Shown here piece after piece: positions 1 to 8,171 of a DNA stretch of 64,000 bases. Location of the stretch: positions 2,728,001-2,792,000 of the forward strand of contig NZ_FNRX01000002.1 of the NCBI RefSeq assembly GCF_900105195.1, given 5' to 3'. The stretch's first letter is position 1. Every line of letters starts with the position of its first letter. Source of the DNA: Rhodococcus pyridinivorans (GTDB taxonomy: Bacteria > Actinomycetota > Actinomycetes > Mycobacteriales > Mycobacteriaceae). Made by a program: the position numbers and the translations under genes. Below the pieces are notes generated by a model. The model was not told where the DNA came from. It saw nothing but the letters and a program-made list of their open reading frames with translations, and did not search any database.

Positions 1-88
1 GCACCGTCCACGATGAGAAATGCGTCGGCAGACGGTCATTCTTCGTGCGGCACCATCCGTGCCCTGCGGCACCCGCGAAAGGACCACG

Positions 89-505
89 ATGACCACACGA
101 TTCAATCCCTATCTCGCATTCCGCGATTCCGCGCGCGAGGCCATGGAGTTCTACAGGTCGGTGTTCGGCGGCGAACTGACGGTGAGCAGATTCGCGGACA
201 TGAACGCCTCGCAGGATCCGAGCGAGGACGACAAGGTGATGCACTCGATGCTCACCACCGACCGCGGCTTCGTGCTCATGGCCTCGGACACCCCGAACGG
301 CATGGACTACACGCCCGGCACGAACTTCTCGCCGTCGCTCAGCGGGGACGACGAGAGCGTGCTCCGGGGTTGGTGGGACGCGCTGAGCGAGAGCGGTCGC
401 GTCGACATGCCGCTCGAGCGTGCCCCCTGGGGCGATCTGTTCGGCATGTGCACCGATCGCTTCGGCGTGTCGTGGATGGTCAGCATCGGCGACCAGCAGG
501 GCTGA
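89..505 (+). CDS. VOC (glyoxalase/PhnB-like) family protein
   Basis: A 138-residue protein of the vicinal-oxygen-chelate type, resembling the PhnB/3-demethylubiquinone-methyltransferase-like subgroup. The N-terminus (NPYLAFRDSAREAMEFY, then SVFGG) is the typical first beta-alpha-beta unit of this group, and the C-terminal GDLFGMCTDRFGVSWMV matches its last strand. The ATG at 89 has a GAAAGGA ribosome site just upstream; the frame stays open further upstream but that part looks non-coding. The substrate cannot be told from sequence: members include metal-dependent enzymes and many proteins of unknown activity. It converges with the MmcQ/YjbR gene across a 21-base gap. Confidence 0.85.
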   Translation: MTTRFNPYLAFRDSAREAMEFYRSVFGGELTVSRFADMNASQDPSEDDKVMHSMLTTDRGFVLMASDTPNGMDYTPGTNFSPSLSGDDESVLRGWWDALSESGRVDMPLERAPWGDLFGMCTDRFGVSWMVSIGDQQG

Positions 506-526
506 ACCCGCGCCGCTCGGCGCCCG

Positions 527-922
527 TCAGCCGAGGCGGGCGTCGAGCTCGCGCACCAGTTTCGGTGGCGCGGTCTGCCGATAGGACATGTCGAGCAGTT
601 CGGCGACCTCGTCCCAGTCCACCTCCGGACGGGCGAGGTCGTACCCGACCCACCCGGACGGCCCGAAATACGTCGGCACATAGGTGTGGGGTTCCTCGAG
701 CAGCGCGCGGCGCTCCTCCTCGTCGGGCTTGACGATGAGGGAGCGGGGAAACGGTGCGCGGGTGCCCTTCTCGCCGCCTCCGTAGACCGCGAAGGCCGTC
801 CGGGTGGAGAAGAACGGACGGCCGTGCGAGATCTTCTCGGAGGCGCCGGGCAGGGCCAGCGCGAGCGAGCGCACACGAGCTAGCAGGGGATCCGCCTCGT
901 CGAACATCACCGGATGCGGCAT
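527..922 (-). CDS. MmcQ/YjbR family protein
   Basis: A 131-residue protein of the MmcQ/YjbR fold, a family with a CyaY-like, probably DNA-binding structure and no settled function. Visible hallmarks are the N-terminal ALALPGASEKISHGRPFF block, the central lysine-containing strand (SLIVKPDEEE) and the C-terminal GWVGYDLARPEVDWDEVAELLDMSYRQ stretch (read as separate short motifs). The length is typical of the family. The gene converges with the VOC gene and lies 40 bases downstream of the phosphotransferase gene on the same strand, so co-transcription is possible. Confidence 0.8.
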   Translation of the reverse strand: MPHPVMFDEADPLLARVRSLALALPGASEKISHGRPFFSTRTAFAVYGGGEKGTRAPFPRSLIVKPDEEERRALLEEPHTYVPTYFGPSGWVGYDLARPEVDWDEVAELLDMSYRQTAPPKLVRELDARLG

Positions 923-962
923 GAGCGGAGCGTACCGAGCGACTACGACAACGGTCGCGAGA

Positions 963-1991
963 TCAACTCTTCCGACTCGTCAGCGCATGGATACCGGCGT
1001 GCAACAGCGGCTCGACGCCGCGGCCGAGTTCCTCGAACCCGTCGCCGACCGTTTTGCCCTGACGGAACCGGAAGTAGATGCCCTCGAGGATCACCGCGAG
1101 CTTGTAGTAGGCCAGGGCGAGGTGGAACGCCATGTCCGACAGGTCGCGTCCACCGGCGGCCTCGTACCGGGCAAGCAGTTCGTCGTCGCCGAGGAAGCCC
1201 GGAGCGCGGGACACCGTCGACACGGGGAACTCCGTGTTCTCCCGCGCCAGCCGCTGGTACACCAGCAGCAACGCCACATCGGTGAGGGGATCGCCGAGCG
1301 TGGCCATCTCCCAGTCCAGCACCGCGACCACCTTGTCGTCGTCGTCGACGAGAACGTTGTCGAGCCGGTAGTCGCCGTGCACGATGCCCACCTCGCCGTC
1401 GCCCGGCAGATTGTCGACGAGCAGCCGGTGCAGCTCGTCGGCGCCGTCGAGGTCCCGGCTGTGCGAGTTCTCGAGCTGGGTGGTCCAGCGCCGCACCTGC
1501 CGCTCGAGGAAGCCCTGGGGGCGGCCGAAGTCCTCGAGACCCACGGTCGCCGGGTCCACCGCGTGCAGGGCGGCCAGGGTGTCGACCATCCGCTCGGAGA
1601 TCACGCGCGTGCGCTCGGCGCCGAGCGGTTCGAGTTCCTCCGCGGTGCAATAGGGCGTCCCCACGACCAGATCCATGAGATAGAAGGGCGCGCCGAGCAC
1701 CGAATCGTCCTCGCACAGCAGATGCGAGCGGGGGACCGGTACCGCGGTGCCGGCGAGCGCGGAGATGACGCGGTACTCGCGAGCCATGTCGTGTGCGGTC
1801 GCGAGGACGTGTCCGAGTGGGGGACGGCGCAACACCAGCCGCCGATCGCCGTCGGTCACCTCGTAGGTGAGATTCGAGCGTCCGCCGCTGATCAGGCGCG
1901 CGCGGAGGGGACCGGAGAACAGGTCGGGGGCGGAGGTCTGCAGATAGGCATCGAGCGCATCGAGGTCGAGGCCGGCGGGCACGTCGTTCAT
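963..1991 (-). CDS. aminoglycoside-phosphotransferase-like kinase (ACAD10/11 N-terminal type)
   Basis: A 342-residue phosphotransferase-family protein with a protein-kinase-like fold. It shows the nucleotide-binding loop ISGGRSNLTYEV near residue 35, the catalytic HGDYRLDNVLVD near residue 210 and the metal-binding DWEMATLGDPLTD near residue 230. This subgroup resembles the kinase part of acyl-CoA dehydrogenase family members 10/11 and the mycobacterial FadE36 neighbour, which act on hydroxyacyl groups; the name does not imply antibiotic resistance. The ATG at 1991 follows a GGAAAGGAG ribosome site. No acyl-CoA dehydrogenase lies beside it, so the substrate is open. Confidence 0.85.
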   Translation of the reverse strand: MNDVPAGLDLDALDAYLQTSAPDLFSGPLRARLISGGRSNLTYEVTDGDRRLVLRRPPLGHVLATAHDMAREYRVISALAGTAVPVPRSHLLCEDDSVLGAPFYLMDLVVGTPYCTAEELEPLGAERTRVISERMVDTLAALHAVDPATVGLEDFGRPQGFLERQVRRWTTQLENSHSRDLDGADELHRLLVDNLPGDGEVGIVHGDYRLDNVLVDDDDKVVAVLDWEMATLGDPLTDVALLLVYQRLARENTEFPVSTVSRAPGFLGDDELLARYEAAGGRDLSDMAFHLALAYYKLAVILEGIYFRFRQGKTVGDGFEELGRGVEPLLHAGIHALTSRKS

Positions 1992-2064
1992 CGAGCTCCT
2001 TTCCGTCGGCTCCCACTATGACCGCGGGTGGGGATCCGTGTTCGGAGAACTCCCACCCCACGCA

Positions 2065-2104
2065 GATAATCCGGACTGCACGGAAACCATAAATATCCAG
2101 AACT
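2065..2104. repeat. 40-base interspersed intergenic repeat, copy 1
   Basis: This AT-richer stretch in the divergent spacer between the phosphotransferase and Nudix genes resembles 12075-12115 closely. Both begin GATAA, share ACGGAAA in the middle and end in ATCCAGAACT followed by a C-rich run. Roughly 32 of 40 aligned positions agree by eye. The role is unknown. Confidence 0.55.
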
Positions 2105-2116
2105 CCCCCCCCTCGA

Positions 2117-2139
2117 GGCCGGTGTCACCGACACCGGCC
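2117..2139. promoter_or_regulatory. perfect 10-bp inverted repeat upstream of the Nudix gene
   Basis: GGCCGGTGTC, a 3-base centre (ACC), then GACACCGGCC. It lies 50 bases before the chosen Nudix start and 126 bases upstream of the phosphotransferase start on the other strand. It could be an operator or a short hairpin; nothing in the sequence decides between them. Confidence 0.4.
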
Positions 2140-2189
2140 AGGACATGCGCCTAGCCGCCAGGGCAGTTGTGACGAACTACTGTCGACCC

Positions 2190-2807
2190 ATGCCCGCTGC
2201 TCACCCTCTCGACAGAGACAACGTCCGCGACGCGCTGGACGCGTTCGATTCGCGCCGACTGCCGCTCGACGGCCGCCGGCACGCAGCCGTCGTCGTGGCG
2301 GTGCTCGACGACGGGAACGGTAACCCCGTCATGCCCCTCACACGGCGACCGACCCGTCTGCGGGCACATCCCGGCCAGTTCGCGTTGCCGGGCGGACGTC
2401 TGGACGAGGGGGAGCAGCCCGAGGAGGCCGCCCTGCGCGAGCTGCACGAGGAAGTCGGAATCGACCTCGGCCCCGAGTCCGTCCTCGGCCGGCTCGACGA
2501 CTACATCACCCGCTCCGGTTACGTCATGTCACCGTTCGTCGTGTGGTCGGACACCGCGGTGAGCGATCTGAAGCCCAGCCCCGACGAGGTCGACGTGCTC
2601 TTCGCCGTCACCACCGACGAACTCGACGTCGACCCGCGCTTCGTCACCATCCCCGAATCCGACAAGCCGGTGATCCAGTGGCCGTTCCGCGGTCATCTCG
2701 TGCACGCACCGACCGCCGCGGTGGTCTACCAGTTCCGCGAAGTCGTGCTGCGCCGGCGGGCCACCCGCATCGACGGTCTCGAGCAGCCGGTCTTCGCCTG
2801 GCGCTGA
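2190..2807 (+). CDS. Nudix hydrolase (CoA-pyrophosphatase-like)
   Basis: A 205-residue Nudix hydrolase. The Nudix box is complete: G, five residues, E, then QPEEAAL, then REL-H-EEVGI, giving all metal-binding glutamates. A proline-rich RAHPGQFALPGG precedes it, as in the YeaB/NudL CoA pyrophosphatases. Such enzymes cut nucleoside diphosphates linked to another moiety; CoA or a derivative is the likeliest substrate. I chose the ATG at 2190 because similarity begins there (HPLDRDNVRDALDAF), but an in-frame ATG at 2145 is possible and neither has a strong ribosome site. It stands apart from the downstream envelope cluster by 110 bases. Confidence 0.85.
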   Translation: MPAAHPLDRDNVRDALDAFDSRRLPLDGRRHAAVVVAVLDDGNGNPVMPLTRRPTRLRAHPGQFALPGGRLDEGEQPEEAALRELHEEVGIDLGPESVLGRLDDYITRSGYVMSPFVVWSDTAVSDLKPSPDEVDVLFAVTTDELDVDPRFVTIPESDKPVIQWPFRGHLVHAPTAAVVYQFREVVLRRRATRIDGLEQPVFAWR

Positions 2808-2918
2808 CACCCCGGAATCTCCGCTCGCGCGGCTGTGGAAGGCTGGACTCCGCGCCCGAACGGAACTCCGGCGGGGCATCACGAGAACGACCTCACGAGA
2901 ACACGGAGCGGCCCCACC

Positions 2919-3521
2919 ATGACCGATGCGACCGGAACCGCCGACGCGCGCGGATCGGACCGCATCCTCACCGTGCCGAACGTCCTCAGCTTCGTCCGGC
3001 TGCTGGGTGTGCCCGTCTTCCTCTATCTCATCCTCGTCGCCCACGCCGACGTCTGGGCGCTGATCCTGCTGGCCGCGAGTAGCATCACCGACTGGGCCGA
3101 CGGCAAACTCGCCAGGCTGCTCGACCAGACCTCCCGCCTCGGAGCCCTTCTCGATCCCGCCGTCGACCGCCTCTACATCGTGGCCACCCTCGTCGCCCTC
3201 GTGGCGCGCGACATCGTGCCTTGGTGGATCGCGGTGATCCTCGTCGGCCGCGAACTCGTCCTGGCGCCGACCCTGGCCGTCTACCGGCGCCGGGAACTGT
3301 CCCCGCCGGACGTGCTCTACCTCGGCAAGGGCGCCACCTTCCTGCTCATGTGCGCGCTGCCGCTGATGCTCGGGGCCGTCGCCGTGCCCGCCTCGGAGCA
3401 GATCACCGGACCGCTCGGCTGGGCCTCCCTGATCTGGGGGACCGTACTGTACGTGTGGACCGGCCTGCTGTACCTCGGGCAGGCCGTCGTGACGGCACGG
3501 ACCGTGCCGGCCGGGCGGTGA
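2919..3521 (+). CDS. CDP-alcohol phosphatidyltransferase (PgsA-like)
   Basis: A 200-residue integral membrane enzyme that transfers a phosphatidyl group from CDP-diacylglycerol to an alcohol. The family signature is complete near residues 50-75: D-W-A-D-G, then AR, G, D and the final D in DPAVD. Four or more hydrophobic helices follow. It is the positional equivalent of M. tuberculosis Rv1822 (PgsA2), since two DUF881 genes and a small basic protein follow as they do there. The acceptor alcohol (glycerol-3-phosphate, inositol phosphate or another) cannot be read from sequence. The ATG at 2919 has a CGGAG ribosome site; a longer N-terminus from 2835 has no family similarity. Confidence 0.85.
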   Translation: MTDATGTADARGSDRILTVPNVLSFVRLLGVPVFLYLILVAHADVWALILLAASSITDWADGKLARLLDQTSRLGALLDPAVDRLYIVATLVALVARDIVPWWIAVILVGRELVLAPTLAVYRRRELSPPDVLYLGKGATFLLMCALPLMLGAVAVPASEQITGPLGWASLIWGTVLYVWTGLLYLGQAVVTARTVPAGR

Positions 3522-3525
3522 TCCG

Positions 3526-4389
3526 ATGAGCCGCGCGTGGGAACGCATCCGGCGCAATCCGGTGCCCTCGCTCCTGAAGTCGCTCCTCGAGGATCATCTC
3601 GACCCCGGCTACGCTGCGTCCGCCGCGGACCGGGCTGCGGGGCGCTCGAGCACCTCTCCGAGCGCGTCGCGCGCGTGGCTCGGCGCCGGAGTTCTCCTCG
3701 CCGGCCTCGTGATCGGCATCGCGTACGCGCACAACGCCGACGTGCAGGCCGGCACCGACAGCACCCGCGTCGAGATCCTCGACTCCCTCCGGGCAGGGGA
3801 TGAACGCATCACCGCGCTCACTGCACAGCGGGACGAACTCGGTGCCGCGGTCGACGAACGACGCACCGCCCTGTTCTCCGACGGAGGCGACGGCGCGACC
3901 ATCCTCGACCGACTCCGCGACGCCGAGGCCGCAGCCGCGGCAACACCGGTGCGCGGTCCGGGGATCACGGTCACCCTCACCGAACCCACCGCGCGACCGA
4001 ACCTGTCGGATGCGGCGCGAATCGAGGACCGACCCACCGCGCTCGTCCTCGACCGCGACCTGCAGTCGGTCGTCAACGCGCTGTGGGCGGCCGGTGCGGA
4101 GGCCGTAGAGGTCGGGGGCGTGCGGGTGGGTCCCGGGGTGACCATCCGGCAGGCCGGGGGAGCGATGCTCGTCGACAACCGGCCCGTATTCTCCCCGTAC
4201 ACGGTCTCGGCGGTGGGATCTCCCTCCCGACTGCAGACGACCTTCGTCGTCAGCGACGCCTACCTGCGCATCGCGGGGATACAGCAGCTCTACGGGGTGG
4301 GATTCACCCTCGCAGAGGAGGACGATCTCGAGTTTCCGGCCGCCACGGTCCGGAAACTCGGCAGCAGTGGAGAAACGGGGTACAGGTGA
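3526..4389 (+). CDS. DUF881 membrane-anchored protein (first copy)
   Basis: A 287-residue protein with a cytosolic N-terminus, one transmembrane helix near residues 50-68 (LGAGVLLAGLVIGIAY), a coiled region (residues 80-115) and the extracytoplasmic DUF881 domain with the VRGPGITVTLTEP and WAAGAEAVEVGGVRVGPG blocks. DUF881 proteins occur as a pair around a small basic protein in Actinobacteria and in Bacillus sporulation loci; the molecular role is unknown, with cell-envelope or division functions suspected. It begins 4 bases after the phosphatidyltransferase stop and its own stop overlaps the next start. It is equivalent to Rv1823 by position. Confidence 0.85.
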   Translation: MSRAWERIRRNPVPSLLKSLLEDHLDPGYAASAADRAAGRSSTSPSASRAWLGAGVLLAGLVIGIAYAHNADVQAGTDSTRVEILDSLRAGDERITALTAQRDELGAAVDERRTALFSDGGDGATILDRLRDAEAAAAATPVRGPGITVTLTEPTARPNLSDAARIEDRPTALVLDRDLQSVVNALWAAGAEAVEVGGVRVGPGVTIRQAGGAMLVDNRPVFSPYTVSAVGSPSRLQTTFVVSDAYLRIAGIQQLYGVGFTLAEEDDLEFPAATVRKLGSSGETGYR

Positions 4390-4745
4390 AGCGACTCGAA
4401 CACGGTCACGCGCTCTACGCGGTGCTCGCACTGGCGATCGGGATCGGCGCCGGAATCGTGTTCAGCCCACAGGTACCCGATGTCGTGCAGCCCTACCTGC
4501 CCATCGCGGTGGTCGCCGCGCTCGACACGGTCTTCGGCGGTCTGCGCGCCTATCTCGACGACATCTTCGACGCGAAGGTGTTCGTGGTGTCGTTCGTCTT
4601 CAACGTCCTCGTCGCCGCCCTGATCGTGTGGCTCGGCGACCAGCTCGGCGTGGGCACCCAGTTGTCGACCGCGGTCATCGTCGTCCTCGGCATCCGCATC
4701 TTCGGAAACGCTGCAGCCCTACGTCGTCGCCTGTTCGGGGCCTGA
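4386..4745 (+). CDS. small basic protein (DUF1290), polytopic membrane protein
   Basis: A 119-residue membrane protein with about four hydrophobic segments (ALYAVLALAIGIGAGIVF, YLPIAVVAALDTVFGGL, VFVVSFVFNVLVAALIVWL, LSTAVIVVLGIRIFG) and a basic C-terminus (RRRLFG). It belongs to the Sbp family (DUF1290), whose genes lie between two DUF881 genes; function is unknown. The GTG at 4386 overlaps the upstream TGA by four bases (GTGA), which indicates translational coupling. It is equivalent to Rv1824 by position. Confidence 0.85.
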   Translation: MKRLEHGHALYAVLALAIGIGAGIVFSPQVPDVVQPYLPIAVVAALDTVFGGLRAYLDDIFDAKVFVVSFVFNVLVAALIVWLGDQLGVGTQLSTAVIVVLGIRIFGNAAALRRRLFGA

Positions 4746-4747
4746 CC

Positions 4748-5509
4748 GTGACCGAACCGCAACAACCCGGCCCCGCACCCGACACCGGCGCAACGCCCGA
4801 AACCGGCACTGCGCGCGCCACCCGATCGCAACGCGTCTTCCTCGTCCTCGCGGCGATTCTCGTCGTCCTGCTCGGCGCCGGCATCGCCACCCAGGTGCGT
4901 ACGACCGATACCGGCGACGACCTCGACTCGGCGCGCCCTGCGGACCTGCTCGTGCTGCTCGACAACCTCAATCGCCGCGAAGCCGCTCTCCGCCAGGAGA
5001 TCACCGAACTCGAGCGCACCCTCTCGAGTCTCGAACAGGAAGGCTCGGAAGCGGCACTCGAGGAAGCCCGCACGCGCCTGTACACGCTGTCGGCGCAACT
5101 CGGCACCGAACCCGCCACCGGGCCCGGAGTGGTTCTCACCGTCGACGATCCGCGCGAGGGTGTCGGATCGGAGGTGCTGCTCGACATGATCCAGGAGCTG
5201 CGCGCGGCGGGTGCCGACACGATGCAGATCGCCGGGGCGAACGGTGAGACCGTGCGCATCGGGGTCGATTCGTGGGTCACCGGACCGGGCGGCGACATCG
5301 TCGTCGACGACCGCCGACTCGATGCTCCGTACACCGTCACCGCCATCGGTGACGGACCGACTCTCGCCGCCGCGCTGAACATTCCCGGCGGAGTGGTCGA
5401 CACGGTCGCCCGTGCGGGCGGATCATTGTCCGTAGAACAGTCTCCGCAGGTGGAGGTGTCCGCCTTGCGGGAGATCGAGCCACGCCAATACTCTCAGCCC
5501 GGTAACTGA
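4748..5509 (+). CDS. DUF881 membrane-anchored protein (second copy)
   Basis: A 253-residue paralogue of the protein at 3526-4389. It has a proline/threonine-rich cytosolic tail of about 30 residues, one transmembrane helix (VFLVLAAILVVLLGAGIAT), a coiled coil (RREAALRQEITELERTLSSL) and a DUF881 domain with TGPGVVLTVDD and AGADTMQIAGANGETVRI. The GTG at 4748 follows the small-basic-protein stop by two bases and is the only start near the family N-terminus, although no good ribosome site is visible and coupling to the upstream gene is likely. Equivalent to Rv1825 by position. Confidence 0.8.
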   Translation: MTEPQQPGPAPDTGATPETGTARATRSQRVFLVLAAILVVLLGAGIATQVRTTDTGDDLDSARPADLLVLLDNLNRREAALRQEITELERTLSSLEQEGSEAALEEARTRLYTLSAQLGTEPATGPGVVLTVDDPREGVGSEVLLDMIQELRAAGADTMQIAGANGETVRIGVDSWVTGPGGDIVVDDRRLDAPYTVTAIGDGPTLAAALNIPGGVVDTVARAGGSLSVEQSPQVEVSALREIEPRQYSQPGN

Positions 5510-5551
5510 ATCCGACGTTCCGGTCGAACGTCGTCTCCGAAAGGACCAGTC

Positions 5552-5956
5552 TTGACCGATTTCGCGACACCCGAGGATCTGCGGTACACCCCCGAGCACG
5601 AGTGGGTGCGCAGGACGGGCGCGACGACCGTGCGCATCGGGATCACCGACTACGCACAGTCCCAACTCGGCGACGTGGTCTTCGTGCAGCTGCCCGAGGC
5701 GGGCGCCGAGATCGCCGCCGGCGAGTCCTTCGGAGAGGTCGAGTCCACCAAGAGCGTGTCGGACGTGTTCGCGCCGCTGACCGCGAAGGTGACCGCCGTC
5801 AACATGGAACTCGACGCGAATCCCGAACTGGTGAACAGCAGCCCGTACGAGGACGGCTGGCTCGTCGACGTGGAGATGGGCAGCGAGAACGACCTCGACG
5901 AGGCGCTCGCGGAGACGCTCGACGCGGAAGGTTACCGCGGGATCACGGAAGGCTGA
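5552..5956 (+). CDS. gcvH: glycine cleavage system H protein
   Basis: A 134-residue lipoyl carrier that shuttles the aminomethyl group between the P, T and L proteins of the glycine cleavage system. The lipoylated lysine sits in [15 protein letters not shown], and the TPEHEWVR and [16 protein letters not shown] motifs are standard. It starts with TTG at 5552, preceded by GAAAGGA at 5538-5544; no ATG or GTG fits the family N-terminus. It lies 42 bases after the DUF881 gene and upstream of garA, as in mycobacteria, while gcvP is found 3 kb further on. No gcvT is in the window. Confidence 0.95.
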   Translation: MTDFATPEDLRYTPEHEWVRRTGATTVRIGITDYAQSQLGDVVFVQLPEAGAEIAAGESFGEVESTKSVSDVFAPLTAKVTAVNMELDANPELVNSSPYEDGWLVDVEMGSENDLDEALAETLDAEGYRGITEG

Positions 5957-5995
5957 CGGACCCGACAGGTAACGTGACCGCGACTGTCTGCGTCA

Positions 5996-6014
5996 GTACC
6001 CCCGAGCGGGGTAC
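5996..6014. promoter_or_regulatory. inverted repeat between gcvH and garA
   Basis: GTACCCC, a 5-base loop, GGGGTAC. It lies 40 bases after the gcvH stop and about 100 bases before garA. It may be a weak terminator for gcvH or an operator for garA; there is no U-tract. Confidence 0.35.
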
Positions 6015-6111
6015 GGTCGGATATGGCGTGTGCCGTGTCGGACCTGAACGGGGCGAACGAATCAGCGACCGTCCGGGATCACCCGGGTGGTCGAACGGAT
6101 AAGGAGAAACG

Positions 6112-6573
6112 GTGAGCGAGAACGGCAACGCGGGTTACGAGGAGACTCCTGCAGAGACCACTTCGGTATTTCGCGCCGACTTCCTGAACGAAGTGGAGGG
6201 CGCGGGTTCGGCCACCACCGAAGCGCCCGTCTCGGGTGTCGAGGGCCTGCCCGCCGGATCGGCGCTGCTGGTCGTCAAGCGGGGGCCCAATGCAGGATCG
6301 CGCTTCCTGCTCGACCAGCCCACCACCTCGGCGGGTCGGCATCCCGACAGCGACATCTTCCTCGACGACGTGACCGTCAGCCGTCGGCACGCCGAGTTCC
6401 GCCAGGACGAGGGCGAATTCCAGGTCGTCGACGTGGGAAGCCTCAACGGCACCTACGTCAACCGCGAGCCGGTCGACTCCGCCGTTCTCGCGAACGGCGA
6501 CGAGGTGCAGATCGGCAAGTTCCGGCTGGTGTTCCTGACCGGTCCGCGAGGTAACCAGGGCGCAGGTAGCTGA
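6112..6573 (+). CDS. garA: FHA-domain metabolic switch protein GarA/OdhI
   Basis: A 153-residue cytosolic regulator. Residues 1-50 are a flexible tail with the conserved ETTSVFR phospho-site (the two threonines phosphorylated by PknG/PknB in relatives). Residues 55-145 are an FHA domain with GRHPDSDIFLDD, VSRRHAEF and GSLNGTYVN, the phosphopeptide-binding loops. In mycobacteria and corynebacteria the unphosphorylated protein inhibits 2-oxoglutarate dehydrogenase and NAD-glutamate dehydrogenase and activates glutamate synthase. GTG start at 6112 with AAGGAG upstream. Its stop overlaps the ftsR start by one base. Its place between the glycine cleavage genes suits a role in nitrogen and TCA flux. 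Confidence 0.93.
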   Translation: MSENGNAGYEETPAETTSVFRADFLNEVEGAGSATTEAPVSGVEGLPAGSALLVVKRGPNAGSRFLLDQPTTSAGRHPDSDIFLDDVTVSRRHAEFRQDEGEFQVVDVGSLNGTYVNREPVDSAVLANGDEVQIGKFRLVFLTGPRGNQGAGS

Positions 6574-7310
6574 TGACCGCGGCCCGCCAGCCGGCGCCGG
6601 CCGGAATGTCGATCGGGTCGGTGCTCGACCGCCTGCGTCCGGAATTTCCGGACGTGACGATCTCGAAGATCCGGTTCCTCGAGGCCGAGGGACTGATCAG
6701 CCCGGAACGCACACCCTCGGGCTACCGCCGCTTCTCGATCGCCGATTGCGAGCGTCTGCGGTACGTGCTCACCGCGCAGCGCGATCAGTACCTTCCGCTC
6801 AAGGTGATCAAGGAGCAGCTCGAGGCGATCGACCGCGGCGCCGCCACGGTGGGATCGGTCGAGACCCGGATCACCCGGCCGCGTCCGCTGGCGGTGGCCC
6901 GCGGCGAGGTCTCGCCGGAGGATCTGCGCACCGATCGCGAGATCCGGGTGAGCCGCGAGGATCTGTGCACCCGTGCCGGGATCGACGCGGCCTTCCTCAC
7001 CGAGCTGGTGGGGGCGGGCCTGCTCAAGCCGGGCCCGGCCGGTTTCTTCGACGAGGACGCGGTGCTGCTCGCCCGCACGGCGAAGGCGATGGCGGAGTTC
7101 GGCCTCGAGGTTCGGCACCTGCGGGCGTTCAAGCTCGCCGCCGACCGCGAGGCCGCGCTCGTCGCTCAGATCGCCGGCCCGATCGCGAAGGGCCGCGACG
7201 CCGGGGCACGGCAGCGCGCCGAGGAGATGGTGCGCGAACTGGCCGCACTGTCGTTGACATTGCACACCTGCCTGGTGAAAGCGGCGGTGCAAGGAGCCCT
7301 CGACCGTTAG
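6573..7310 (+). CDS. ftsR: MerR-family cell-division regulator FtsR
   Basis: A 245-residue MerR-type regulator. The winged helix-turn-helix is near residues 12-75 (SIGSVLDRLRPEFPDVTISKIRFLE in parts, then GLISPERTPSGYRRF). A second HTH-like domain follows around residues 120-160 and a C-terminal helical region mediates dimerisation. Orthologues are Rv1828 and C. glutamicum FtsR, which activates ftsZ. No metal- or redox-sensing cysteines are visible. The ATG overlaps the garA stop by one base, so the two are co-translated. Confidence 0.85.
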   Translation: MTAARQPAPAGMSIGSVLDRLRPEFPDVTISKIRFLEAEGLISPERTPSGYRRFSIADCERLRYVLTAQRDQYLPLKVIKEQLEAIDRGAATVGSVETRITRPRPLAVARGEVSPEDLRTDREIRVSREDLCTRAGIDAAFLTELVGAGLLKPGPAGFFDEDAVLLARTAKAMAEFGLEVRHLRAFKLAADREAALVAQIAGPIAKGRDAGARQRAEEMVRELAALSLTLHTCLVKAAVQGALDR

Positions 7311-7345
7311 GCGACGAATTCGTCGTCGAGTGCGACCACGGCCCT

Positions 7346-7376
7346 CCGTCAGGTGGTGACCTACGGCACCTGACGG
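7346..7376. terminator. hairpin downstream of ftsR
   Basis: CCGTCAGGTG, an 11-base loop, CACCTGACGG: a perfect 10-bp stem 35 bases after the ftsR stop. It fits a terminator of the gcvH-garA-ftsR unit, though no U-tract follows and the right arm overlaps the -35 region proposed for the next gene, so it could instead be an operator. Confidence 0.4.
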
Positions 7377-7398
7377 ATGCGCTGGAGGACACTAGAAT
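7370..7398 (+). promoter_or_regulatory. putative promoter of the DUF151 nuclease gene
   Basis: CTGACG at 7370-7375 and TAGAAT at 7393-7398, separated by 17 bases. It is 60 bases before the ATG at 7459. The match is by eye only. Confidence 0.35.
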
Positions 7399-7458
7399 TC
7401 CAGGCAGTACCTGTCGGGTGGTCCCACCACCGACGAGCAGCAGGACGGAGGCATCGCG

Positions 7459-7932
7459 ATGAGCGAGATGCGGATAGTAGGGATTCGTATCGAACAGCCG
7501 CAGAACCAGCCTGTCCTCCTGCTGCGGGAGGTCGACGGCGATCGGTATCTGCCGATCTGGATCGGGCAGAACGAAGCGACCGCCATCGCCCTCGAACAGC
7601 AGGGGGTCGAACCGGCACGGCCGCTGACCCACGACCTGATCAAGAACCTCCTCGAGGCGTTCGGTCGCAACCTCCGCGAGGTGCGCATCGTCGACCTGCG
7701 CGAAGGGACGTTCTACGCGGATCTGGTCTTCGACGGAGGGATGCGTGTTTCCTGCCGGCCCTCCGACGGGGTCGCGGTGGCCTTGCGCATCGGCGCGCCG
7801 GTCCACGTCGAGGAACCGGTGCTCACCGAGGCAGGACTGGTCATGCCCGACGAACGGGAGGACGAGGTCGAGAAGTTCAAGGAGTTCCTCGACTCCGTCT
7901 CGCCCGACGATTTCAAGGCGACGGACGGCTGA
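7459..7932 (+). CDS. bifunctional nuclease family protein (DUF151)
   Basis: A 157-residue protein of the bifunctional nuclease (BFN/DUF151) family, with RNase and DNase activity reported for plant members; the bacterial role is unclear. Hallmarks are QNQPVLLLREVDGDRYLPIWIG, the NEATAIAL motif with the probable catalytic glutamate, and SDGVAVALRIGAPVHVEE. The C-terminus is acidic (DEREDEVEKFKEFLD), as in the actinobacterial form. The ATG at 7459 follows a GGACGGAGG site. Position and size match Rv1829. Confidence 0.88.
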   Translation: MSEMRIVGIRIEQPQNQPVLLLREVDGDRYLPIWIGQNEATAIALEQQGVEPARPLTHDLIKNLLEAFGRNLREVRIVDLREGTFYADLVFDGGMRVSCRPSDGVAVALRIGAPVHVEEPVLTEAGLVMPDEREDEVEKFKEFLDSVSPDDFKATDG

Positions 7933-8171
7933 GCGCCGTCCGTCGCACGGCGACGAGCGTTGGCGCGCGCGTCGGCCGTGACGGTAGTAATGTCGAACGT
8001 TGCCTTCCGGTCGGCGTGTCGCAGCCCGACGCCCAACACCGGAGCGTACGCTGAGTTGATCCGCCAGGGATGACTCGGTGAGCCTGGGAGGGCTCGATGA
8101 TCGGATGTGGTCGGGGGATCCACCAATCGATCGTTGCGAGGCAGAACTGGGCGCGCGAGAGGGAGTCAGTA

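Noticed and set aside
20..505. Longer start for the VOC protein
   Set aside because: The extra 23 residues have no family similarity and the ATG at 89 has the ribosome site.
963..1991. Aminoglycoside resistance gene
   Set aside because: The kinase motifs fit the ACAD10/11-type phosphotransferase subgroup, not known aminoglycoside enzymes.
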